A stretch of DNA of 6,734 nucleotides from an uncultured Prevotella sp. (GCA_934230685.1 CAKQFF010000104.1:1-6734); one strand, 5' to 3'; counted from the first letter of the stretch, positions 1-5,248 are shown. The notes: generated from the letters alone by a model not told the origin. Numbers and translations are program-made.

Positions 1-54
1 AAAACCTAAATCTATTACTACTAACCTAAACAATCTATTAACCTTTTGACGATG

Positions 55-85
55 CAAAGGTACAAAGATTTTTTGTGCGCGCAAA
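55..85 (-). promoter_or_regulatory. Bacteroidetes-type promoter reading leftward
   Basis: On the minus strand there is TTTG (82-85), a 19-base spacer (63-81), then TACCTTTG (55-62). This matches the Bacteroidetes primary-sigma consensus of a -33 TTTG and a -7 TAnnTTTG separated by 19-21 bases. Transcription would start near base 48 and run out of the window to the left. Bases 1-48 would then be the 5' leader of a gene that cannot be seen. mrp ends about 115 bases upstream, so the unseen gene probably forms its own transcription unit rather than belonging to the mrp message. Confidence 0.75.
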
Positions 86-133
86 CATTTCGCTGTTTTT
101 TTAGCGTCTTTTATCTGTTTTGTTGATTTAAAG

Positions 134-162
134 CAACTATTTGTGTACGTACACAACAGTTG
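134..162 (-). terminator. Palindromic hairpin after mrp; terminator or operator
   Basis: A perfect 16-base palindrome, TTGTGTACGTACACAA (141-156), sits inside an outer 5-bp stem (CAACT 134-138 with AGTTG 158-162), with small internal bulges. It begins about 37 bases after the mrp stop, so it could end the mrp message. Only a short CTTT follows on the minus strand, so it is not a classic intrinsic terminator. It also lies about 50 bases upstream of the leftward promoter at 55-85, so it could instead be a binding site for a dimeric regulator. The bases alone do not decide between the two. Confidence 0.4.
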
Positions 163-198
163 TTAACAGATAGTAGCAGTCGTTTAACATGCGTGTAA

Positions 199-1299
199 TT
201 AGTTATGTGTCTTCACAATCTTCGTAGGAGCCTGCTCCTTGTTGCGGCGGTTGACCACTGTGACAACAGCCTGTGCAAGATTGAGGAAAGCAAGACCCGT
301 GATTGAGGTATTGTCGAGAGCTGCAGGAGTACCGTTGTCTCCATTCTCGCAGATGCTCTGTACGAGAGGAATCTGTGCGAGCAATGGCACGTTCATCTCC
401 TTTGCCAGGTTCTTGCAGCCTTCCTTGCCGAAGATGTAATACTTGTTCTCCGGAAGTTCGGCAGGAGTAAACCAAGCCATGTTCTCTACCAATCCGAGGA
501 TAGGCACGTTCACCTTGTCGTTGCTGTACATGTCGATACCCTTGCGAGCGTCGGCGAGAGCCACATTCTGCGGAGTAGAAACGATTACAGCTCCTGTTAT
601 GGCGAGTGTCTGAAGCAATGTGAGATGGATATCGCTTGTTCCCGGAGGTGTGTCGAGCACGAAATAGTCGAGATCACCCCAGTCGGCATCGGCAATAAGC
701 TGCTTCAAAGCATTCGAAGCCATACCGCCACGCCACAAGGTTGCAGTATCAGGATTTACGAAGAATCCGATAGAGAGCAACTTGATGCCATACTTCTCAA
801 TAGGCTCAATAAGGTCGCGGCCTTCCTTCTTCACAGCATAAGGACGGGCGTCTTCCACCTGGAACATCTTGGGAACCGACGGACCGAAGATGTCGCAGTC
901 GAGCAATCCCACCTTATAGCCAAGACGTGCCAAGGCAATGGCGAGATTGGCGGCAACTGTACTCTTGCCTACTCCACCCTTGCCCGAGCTTACGGCAATC
1001 ACGTTCTTCACGTTAGGCAGAAGTTTGCCTACCTCAGGACGTGGCTTAGAGAGATACTCTGTGCTGATTGTCACTTCCACGTCTTTAGACACATGGTAGT
1101 GGATAGCAGCCTCGGCTGCCTTTACTGTTGACTTGAGGAACGGATCGGTGTCACGCGGGAACACGAGCGAGAACGACACCTTCATGCCATCGATGCGCAG
1201 ATTGTCGGCCACCATATCTGCCTCAACAAGATTCTTCTTGTTGCCTGGATATGTGACAGTGGCAAGCGCATCCATAATGAGTTTTGGATATAATGTCAT
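199..1299 (-). CDS. mrp: Mrp/ApbC/NBP35-type P-loop ATPase, iron-sulfur cluster carrier family
   Basis: This 366-residue cytosolic protein belongs to the Mrp/ApbC/NBP35 family, whose members carry and deliver Fe-S clusters to apo-enzymes. Residues 1-80 form an N-terminal MIP18/DUF59-like domain, starting MTLYPKLIMDALATV. The P-loop ATPase follows: deviant Walker A SGKGGVGKST (105-114), LLDCDIFGPS (132-141) and the switch II-like DTPPGTSD (216-223). The family's usual C-terminal CxxC is absent. The corresponding stretch reads ENMAWFTPAELPENKYYIFG, and the only cysteines are C134, C295 and C317. I recall the same variant in other Bacteroidales Mrp proteins, so it is probably a lineage trait. 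The chosen ATG gives the expected N-terminus. No Shine-Dalgarno site precedes it. The gene lies downstream of trmB across a repeat-filled gap and may depend on readthrough. Confidence 0.93.
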   Translation of the reverse strand: MTLYPKLIMDALATVTYPGNKKNLVEADMVADNLRIDGMKVSFSLVFPRDTDPFLKSTVKAAEAAIHYHVSKDVEVTISTEYLSKPRPEVGKLLPNVKNVIAVSSGKGGVGKSTVAANLAIALARLGYKVGLLDCDIFGPSVPKMFQVEDARPYAVKKEGRDLIEPIEKYGIKLLSIGFFVNPDTATLWRGGMASNALKQLIADADWGDLDYFVLDTPPGTSDIHLTLLQTLAITGAVIVSTPQNVALADARKGIDMYSNDKVNVPILGLVENMAWFTPAELPENKYYIFGKEGCKNLAKEMNVPLLAQIPLVQSICENGDNGTPAALDNTSITGLAFLNLAQAVVTVVNRRNKEQAPTKIVKTHN

Positions 1300-1339
1300 T
1301 GTATTGAATTTTGAATTTTGAGTTTTGAGTTTTGAATTG

Positions 1340-1352
1340 TCGGCGAAGCCGA
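1340..1352. repeat. Mini-hairpin module 1 (TCGGC-GAA-GCCGA)
   Basis: A perfect 5-bp stem with a 3-base loop interrupts the heptad array after the first block of units. It lies outside the 65-base arm that has a mirror copy. Confidence 0.8.
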
Positions 1353-1390
1353 TTTTGAGTTTTGAGTTTTGAATTTTGAGTTTTGAATTG

Positions 1391-1403
1391 TCGGCAGAGC
1401 CGA
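1391..1403. repeat. Mini-hairpin module 2 (TCGGC-AGA-GCCGA)
   Basis: Same stem as module 1 with a different loop, 38 bases further on. It sits in the left arm of the inverted repeat, exactly opposite module 3, but cannot pair with it. Its complement contains CTCTGCCGA, which also occurs at 5085-5093. Confidence 0.8.
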
Positions 1404-1473
1404 TTTTGAATTATGAGTTTTGAATTTTTATTATATATTATCCAATTCTTAATTCAAAACTCAAAATTCAAAA

Positions 1474-1486
1474 TTGCCATCGGCAA
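1474..1486. repeat. Mini-hairpin module 3 (TTGCC-ATC-GGCAA)
   Basis: The right-arm counterpart of module 2. It has the same 5+3+5 geometry but a different stem sequence, extendable by one A-T pair (1473 with 1487). Both strands of the stem differ together from modules 1 and 2. Confidence 0.8.
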
Positions 1487-1518
1487 TAATTCAAAACTCA
1501 AAATTCAAAACTCAAAAA

Positions 1519-2289
1519 TCACAAAGCTGTTGTTTTCGGGCTTCGCTTATCACGATGATAACTGCGGTATTCGTCGAGAGGAATCTCCACTTCAGGCTCA
1601 GTCAGCTCACCATTCTTAGGCAGCGAGAACTTCATATACTTGATGTTCAGTCCACGCTCTATCCACATGCTCTCGTAGTAGGTCTGAATGCCGAGGATTT
1701 CCTGAGTCTGAGGGTCAAGTCCTTCGGTGTGATAAAGATCCTCCGTACGGAACAGCAGCGGCAAGTTATTGTGCTGCTGCATATAGGTGGTGTAGGTGAA
1801 GAGGAAGTTGGAGTCGGTCTTCAGGTGTATTGTGCCGCCATCCTGAAGGAAGTGGCGATAGCGCTCCATGAAATAAGTAGAGGTGAGTCGCTTGCGCGGA
1901 TTCTTCATCTGCGGGTCGCTGAACGTGAGCCATATCTCCTGCACCTCGCCCTCAGCGAAGAAGCGGTCGATAATCTCGATATTAGTGCGCAGGAACGCTA
2001 CATTCTTAAGTCCCTCATTGAGAGCCTGTGTTGCTCCTGTCCACATGCGCGCTCCCTTGATGTCCACTCCGATGAAGTTGACATTGGGGAACATCTTGGC
2101 CAGTCCCACAGTATACTCTCCCTTGCCGCAGCCAAGCTCCAGCACTATAGGATTGTCGTTCTTGAAATACAACTCGCGCCAACGTCCCTTCATGTCGAAC
2201 GGCACGTTGTCGGCTACAGAGAACGGATACTGAAACACGTTCTCATATCTTTCCATGTCGGCGAACTTCGCCAGTTTTCCTTTGCCCAT
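1519..2289 (-). CDS. trmB: tRNA (guanine-N7-)-methyltransferase
   Basis: This 256-residue enzyme uses S-adenosylmethionine to methylate N7 of guanosine 46 in the tRNA variable loop. The Rossmann methyltransferase core is clear: motif [10 protein letters not shown] (51-59), [10 protein letters not shown] (74-83), the TrmB signature region [14 protein letters not shown] (122-135) and [10 protein letters not shown] (155-164). The widespread PDPWPKKRH form of the signature is replaced by [11 protein letters not shown], which I associate with Bacteroidetes TrmB. Length is close to the roughly 240 residues usual for the family. The ATG at 2289 starts a good N-terminus, and a TATATTTG box lies about 48 bases upstream. 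The TGA stop directly adjoins the heptad inverted repeat, so the repeat forms the start of the 3' untranslated region. mrp follows on the same strand. Confidence 0.94.
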   Translation of the reverse strand: MGKGKLAKFADMERYENVFQYPFSVADNVPFDMKGRWRELYFKNDNPIVLELGCGKGEYTVGLAKMFPNVNFIGVDIKGARMWTGATQALNEGLKNVAFLRTNIEIIDRFFAEGEVQEIWLTFSDPQMKNPRKRLTSTYFMERYRHFLQDGGTIHLKTDSNFLFTYTTYMQQHNNLPLLFRTEDLYHTEGLDPQTQEILGIQTYYESMWIERGLNIKYMKFSLPKNGELTEPEVEIPLDEYRSYHRDKRSPKTTAL

Positions 2290-2308
2290 TTATTGGTTGG
2301 TTATATTT

Positions 2309-2316
2309 TATATTTG
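2309..2316 (+). promoter_or_regulatory. Possible -7 element for the sigma-factor cluster
   Basis: TATATTTG fits the TAnnTTTG consensus on the plus strand, about 142 bases before the sigma-factor ATG. The nearest upstream TTTG (2281-2284) is 24 bases away, longer than the usual 19-21, so this is a partial match. It is also the left half of a 9-bp inverted repeat with 2337-2345 and could instead be half of an operator. An ECF-specific promoter closer to the start codon is equally possible. Confidence 0.3.
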
Positions 2317-2336
2317 ATATTGCTATTCAGATTTTG

Positions 2337-2344
2337 CAAATATA
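2337..2344 (-). promoter_or_regulatory. Candidate -7 element of the trmB promoter
   Basis: On the minus strand this reads TATATTTG, a full match to TAnnTTTG. A 19-base spacer leads to ACTG where TTTG would be expected, so the -33 box is weak. Transcription would start near 2330, giving trmB a leader of about 40 bases, a normal length. This is the only good candidate between trmB and the sigma gene for leftward transcription. Confidence 0.5.
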
Positions 2345-2458
2345 ATAAAAAAAGGTCGGTTTTCAGTCTTTTTTTATCAATTATCGCTTTTTCCATACTT
2401 TTTTCACCATTTCAATGTCCGATTTCACCAATTAATACGTTATATCTATGTAACAGTT

Positions 2459-2959
2459 ATGAGACCAAGTGAATTCAACCATATCATCCTGCCCATGCGC
2501 AACGAGCTGTTAGGCTACGCGCTGAGTGTCACAGGGTCGGCAGACAATGCCGAAGACCTTGTGCAGGAGGTTATGCTCAGACTGTGGAACATGCGCTCGC
2601 GGCTTGATTCAGGCGACAAGCTTAAGTCGCTTGCCATGACAATGACCCGCAATCTCTTTCTCGACCAGCAGCGGCATGAGAGCCACACGGCGGCAATGCC
2701 AAAGAATATAGACATTGCCGTAGACGACAGAAGAGCGGAACTGCGCGACGAGGCAAAGCTGATAAGCAAGATTGTAGACCAACTACCGCCTTTGCAACAA
2801 CAGATATTCCGCATGAAGGAGATTGAGGGCTACACAGCCGACGAGATTATGCAAATCACAGGATGCACAGCCGACAACCTGCGCCGCAACCTTTCGAGGG
2901 CACGAATGAAGATAAGAGAGACTTACATTAAAATAATGATGAAAGGAACAGTAAAATGA
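2459..2959 (+). CDS. RNA polymerase sigma-70 factor, ECF subfamily
   Basis: This 166-residue protein has the two-domain form of an ECF sigma factor, which directs RNA polymerase to a specific set of promoters. Region 2 spans about residues 6-76 and includes AEDLVQEVMLRLW (31-43), the segment that binds core polymerase. Region 4 spans about 102-155: LPPLQQQIFRMKEIEGYTAD, followed by a helix-turn-helix, EIMQITGCTADNLRRNLSRA (129-148). A short acidic linker (about 80-100) separates the domains. There is no extra sensory domain, so control presumably comes from a partner. The stop overlaps the next start as ATGA (2956-2959), which suggests translational coupling to the membrane protein that follows. 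Which promoters it recognises cannot be told from the sequence; autoregulation is common in such pairs but is not shown here. Confidence 0.92.
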   Translation: MRPSEFNHIILPMRNELLGYALSVTGSADNAEDLVQEVMLRLWNMRSRLDSGDKLKSLAMTMTRNLFLDQQRHESHTAAMPKNIDIAVDDRRAELRDEAKLISKIVDQLPPLQQQIFRMKEIEGYTADEIMQITGCTADNLRRNLSRARMKIRETYIKIMMKGTVK

Positions 2960-3447
2960 TTAAAAACATCAATACAACAATAAAGGAAGCCGACATCCGC
3001 AAGCTTATCGACCGCTATATGTCGGGCGAGACTACCAACGAGGAGGAAGCTAAGCTACGCTCATGGTTCCGACTCGCTGGCGACAATATTCCTGAGGAAT
3101 GGCGTCCGCTGCGCGCTTTGTTCAGCTTTGTGGATGAGGAGCGAAACTTTATTGAGGCTAAGCCTAATGACTATATTGAGCCAAAGCCTCAATTCAGTCC
3201 ATTGCTCATAGCTTTGCACAAGCCCCGCACATGGATTTCGTCGGCTGTTGTGGCAGCGGCAGTAGCCATAGCCTTGCTTGTGCCATCAGTAAAGAATGGT
3301 ATGGGAACTACTCCGCAAAACTATGCTGTGATAGACGGAGTGGTCTACACTAATCCGAAAGTGATAAACGAACAAGTGGACGAGGCTCTGCAAACAGTAT
3401 CATCCAATAACGAGGACCCTTTCAGCGCACTCGACATGATGAAATAA
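2956..3447 (+). CDS. Single-pass membrane protein, probable anti-sigma factor
   Basis: This 163-residue protein has a hydrophilic N-terminal domain (1-90), one hydrophobic segment (about 93-111, TWISSAVVAAAVAIALLVPS) and a short C-terminal tail of about 50 residues. The expected topology is N-terminus in the cytoplasm and tail in the periplasm. The N-terminal pattern IRKLIDRYMSGETTNEEEAK (14-33) resembles the start of FecR-like and other Bacteroidetes anti-sigma proteins. It has no cysteine, so it is not a zinc-binding ZAS anti-sigma factor. The tail contains YAVIDGVVYTNPKVINEQ, a short conserved-looking motif I cannot assign. Its start lies inside the end of the sigma gene, which fits matched production of the pair. 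The anti-sigma role is inferred from topology and position; a sigma-linked membrane protein of other function remains possible. Confidence 0.72.
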   Translation: MIKNINTTIKEADIRKLIDRYMSGETTNEEEAKLRSWFRLAGDNIPEEWRPLRALFSFVDEERNFIEAKPNDYIEPKPQFSPLLIALHKPRTWISSAVVAAAVAIALLVPSVKNGMGTTPQNYAVIDGVVYTNPKVINEQVDEALQTVSSNNEDPFSALDMMK

Positions 3448-3504
3448 AAAGGGTTGCTTGATTACAAGAAAATATAATTGAACCGTTTCTTAAATATATA
3501 TATT

Positions 3505-3984
3505 ATGTATAAACTATTAAACATACCCCACAAACCTCCGCTCATTGCCGTCCGGTTGGTTTTGTTTCTTTGCTTTGTCTTCTTCGGAACATTGCAGATA
3601 CACGCCCAAGAAGGTCTTGCCGTAAACAATATATTCCAACAATACGGCCATTCCAAGGGTTGCAAGATGGTGGTGATGAAGAACACCAAACTGCGTGGCT
3701 ATCATCTCGACATCTACAAGAGTCTTACTTACAACCATAAATACGCCGCAAACATCAACTCCATGTTGAAAACCGACCGACATGCGGCTAAGAAGGTACG
3801 AGAGGTGGTGGACAATGGACGAATTGCCAGCGGATATTACATGATGCAGCCTCTACCTTCGGGCAAAAACAGATATGTTCTCTTCAGCAACAATGATGAC
3901 AGCAAGGGAGCAGTGATTTACATCGAGGGCGATTTGTCGCCTGAGGACATCATGACGATATGCTACACAAGGAGAGGCTGGTAA
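3505..3984 (+). CDS. Small secreted protein of unknown function (DUF6108-like)
   Basis: This 159-residue protein has a signal peptide: a basic N-region, a hydrophobic core around residues 13-30 (LIAVRLVLFLCFVFFGTL) and probable cleavage after IHA (32-34). The mature part is about 125 residues, mixed alpha/beta in look and rich in basic residues. Recognisable stretches are IFQQYGHSKGCKMVVMK (43-59), YKSL (71-74), KKVREVVDNGRIASGYYMM (96-114) and GAVIYIEGDLSPEDI (135-149). From memory this resembles Bacteroidales proteins labelled DUF6108, with some likeness to DUF4252, but I could not check. The function of these families is unknown. A TTG nine codons upstream (3478) is in frame, but ATG at 3505 gives a better signal peptide. 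It probably works in the periplasm or at the inner face of the outer membrane, together with its operon neighbours. Confidence 0.75.
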   Translation: MYKLLNIPHKPPLIAVRLVLFLCFVFFGTLQIHAQEGLAVNNIFQQYGHSKGCKMVVMKNTKLRGYHLDIYKSLTYNHKYAANINSMLKTDRHAAKKVREVVDNGRIASGYYMMQPLPSGKNRYVLFSNNDDSKGAVIYIEGDLSPEDIMTICYTRRGW

Positions 3985-4065
3985 ACATGCACCATATTGC
4001 CTAGTTTACTTATCAGAAACGTTTAAAGAAAACACAATATTTGAAACTCATTAAAACATAAGAAT

Positions 4066-4986
4066 ATGAATATCAAAACATTACTCATGGCAGCGGCTCT
4101 CGTCCCTGCCCTTGCTTTAGCACAGGAAAACGACTCTATAACAAATACAGCAGTAGCCAAGAACTCTCACGACACCACTTTCGTTTTCAACAAGCAGAAG
4201 TATGAAATAAACCAAAATGGCGAGCGCACAAGCGTTAAGGTATACAAAAAGAACGGTACGGAGTTGAAAAAGACTCTTGAGACACAGTATCTTGACGGAC
4301 AGCAGGTGGAGCAGGTTTACATAACATCGCCGTTTATTCCGAGAAGAGGCTACAAACGAGCAAGACAGGAATACAGCCACTATCCTATCTTCTATTATGC
4401 ATTAGGCTCCTCGCTTGGCGAATCAGCCTTCAGCACATCATCCGACAACAGAAACGTTAAAGACAGCAAGGCAGGCGAATGGGGATTCTATGGATGCACA
4501 TTCGAATTTCCGATAAGCAATTCATGGGCTGTAACATCGGCAATGGCAATAGCATTCGTCAGCCACCATTTCAGCAACGACTATGTGCTTAATACCGTTG
4601 ACGGGGTAACAAGTCTGCAACCTTTCGCTGCTGCATGCCACGACGAAGGAGAACACGAAAGTCCGTCGAAAAGTTACCTGAGCTACTGGGCTGCACGTAT
4701 ACCTATCATGCTCGAATGGTCAAACCGTATAGGAAACGACGACCTTTTTTTTGCTTTCGGTCCGTCGATAGAGTTCCGCTCCAACGAACGCTCACGCTAC
4801 AAGCTTGGCAAAAGACATACTGTAACAAAGGACGTCAACATGAATAATGTAGGCTTGAACCTTGAGGCACGCCTTGGCTACGGATTCTTCATGCTCTACG
4901 CACGCACGGCTCTTACTCCTCTGCTGCGCACAAAGTATGCACCTGAATGGCATCCGTTCACCGTAGGACTGGGATTCTGTTTTTAA
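4066..4986 (+). CDS. Outer-membrane beta-barrel protein
   Basis: This 306-residue protein begins with a clear signal peptide (1-19, MNIKTLLMAAALVPALALA, then Q20). Residues 37-95 look soluble: FVFNKQKYEINQNGERTSVK, then a segment with YLDGQQVEQVYITSPF (75-90). From about residue 108 the sequence alternates polar and hydrophobic or aromatic residues as in beta strands, for example GFYGCTFEF (140-148), SYLSYWAARIPIMLEW (203-218), DDLFFAFGPSIEFRS (225-239) and GLNLEARLGYGFFMLYAR (263-280). It ends in GLGFCF, and a terminal phenylalanine is typical of outer-membrane proteins recognised by the Bam machinery. It probably belongs to the small Bacteroidetes barrel families (OMP_b-brl type). It is the last gene of the sigma cluster, after an 81-base gap holding a near-match to a -7 box (AATATTTG, 4036-4043), so it may also have a promoter of its own. 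Its ligand or role is unknown. Confidence 0.8.
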   Translation: MNIKTLLMAAALVPALALAQENDSITNTAVAKNSHDTTFVFNKQKYEINQNGERTSVKVYKKNGTELKKTLETQYLDGQQVEQVYITSPFIPRRGYKRARQEYSHYPIFYYALGSSLGESAFSTSSDNRNVKDSKAGEWGFYGCTFEFPISNSWAVTSAMAIAFVSHHFSNDYVLNTVDGVTSLQPFAAACHDEGEHESPSKSYLSYWAARIPIMLEWSNRIGNDDLFFAFGPSIEFRSNERSRYKLGKRHTVTKDVNMNNVGLNLEARLGYGFFMLYARTALTPLLRTKYAPEWHPFTVGLGFCF

Positions 4987-5011
4987 GGGGGATATATTAT
5001 TGCACACTACT

Positions 5012-5031
5012 TTTGCGAAAAATATCGCAAA
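5012..5031. other. Small hairpin in the convergent gap
   Basis: TTTGCGA (5012-5018) and TCGCAAA (5025-5031) form a perfect 7-bp stem around a 6-base loop, 26 bases after the barrel-protein stop. No T-run follows on either strand, so it is not a standard intrinsic terminator. It may shape the 3' end of the message. Confidence 0.4.
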
Positions 5032-5058
5032 CAAAAAAGTCATAACTGGTCTTAATAT

Positions 5059-5102
5059 TTTTCCCTGCCGAGGAAAATAATTTTCTCTGCCGAGAGAGTA
5101 AA
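5059..5102. repeat. Tandem 22-bp repeat, each copy a hairpin displaying GCCG
   Basis: Two adjacent 22-base units (5059-5080 and 5081-5102) share TTTTC(C/T)CTGCCGAG, matching at 13 of the first 14 positions. Unit 1 folds as TTTTCC, loop CTGCCGA, GGAAAA. Unit 2 folds as TCTCT, loop GCCG, AGAGA. The flanks differ between the units but pairing is kept in each, while the loop core GCCG is constant. Confidence 0.6.
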
Positions 5103-5126
5103 AAATGGCGCTTCCTATAATTGCTA

Positions 5127-5151
5127 TTATCTTAGGAGATAAAAACTTTTT
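5127..5151 (+). terminator. Weak candidate terminator for the sigma cluster
   Basis: TTATCT (5127-5132), loop TAGG, AGATAA (5137-5142), then AAAC and a run of five T (5147-5151) on the plus strand. The 6-bp stem is A/T-rich and the T-run is offset by four bases, so it is a weak match. On the plus strand the much stronger inverted repeat at 5150-5244 follows immediately and may end transcription from both sides. Confidence 0.3.
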
Positions 5152-5244
5152 CTTAATGACTTAATGACTAATGACTAAATGACTGAATGAGCAAGAAATA
5201 TCGCCATGCAGTCATTTAGTCATTAGTCATTAAGTCATTAAGAA
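5150..5244. repeat. Perfect 36-bp inverted repeat of TAATGAC-type units
   Basis: The arms 5150-5185 and 5209-5244 are exact reverse complements over 36 bases, with a 23-base loop. After one mismatch, three further pairs can form inside the loop. Each arm is made of degenerate 7-8 base units: TTAATGAC, TTAATGAC, TAATGAC, TAAATGAC. The right arm ends 4 bases from the folK stop codon, so the folK message would carry the hairpin right after its coding part; a short T-run (GTTTTTA) follows on the minus strand. It probably acts as a two-way terminator or message-end stabiliser between convergent genes. No mobile-element gene is attached. Confidence 0.92.
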
Positions 5245-5248
5245 TTTC

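Larger units (their letters stand above)
1304..1517. repeat. Nested inverted repeat of TTTTGA(A/G) heptads with embedded mini-hairpins
   Basis: Nearly the whole trmB-mrp gap is built of 7-base units, TTTTGAA or TTTTGAG. They read one way from 1304 to 1424 and in reverse complement from 1453 to 1517. The left side has three blocks of about five, five and three units, separated by 13-base mini-hairpins. The arms 1360-1424 and 1453-1517 are each 65 bases. Outside their central 13-base modules they pair with only 2 mismatches in 52 positions. The spacer 1425-1452 is A/T-rich. The structure starts 4 bases from the mrp start codon and ends 1 base from the trmB stop. It could form a cruciform or a long RNA hairpin. 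I see no transposase or target-site duplication. Confidence 0.93.

Noticed and set aside
1..198. Possible small RNA or tRNA gene left of mrp.
   Set aside because: No cloverleaf or other recognisable RNA fold; the region is explained by a promoter and a palindrome.
625..1131. Open frame of 168 codons on the plus strand opposite mrp.
   Set aside because: It lies wholly inside a well-conserved mrp and its translation shows no domain or export signal.
1304..1517. Possible CRISPR array or insertion-sequence remnant.
   Set aside because: There are no unique spacers of constant length, the units are 7 bases, and no transposase fragment or target duplication is visible.
1413..1619. Plus-strand frame encoding a repetitive QNSKFKI-type peptide.
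   Set aside because: The peptide is simply the heptad DNA repeat read as codons; there is no start context or conserved extension.
1474..2472. Long open frame of about 330 codons on the plus strand opposite trmB.
   Set aside because: It starts inside the repeat, runs across the divergent promoter region and overlaps the sigma start. The minus strand encodes a full TrmB with all motifs, so this is an antisense shadow.
3478..3504. TTG start nine codons upstream for the secreted protein.
   Set aside because: TTG starts are uncommon in this group, and the extra residues would lengthen the N-region of the signal peptide; ATG at 3505 is the simpler choice.
3479..4025. GAACCGTTT (3479-3487) and GAAACGTTT (4016-4024) before the third and fourth genes of the sigma cluster, considered as a shared ECF promoter element.
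   Set aside because: The match is short, the distance to the start codon differs (about 26 versus 50 bases), and no clear equivalent is found before the sigma gene.
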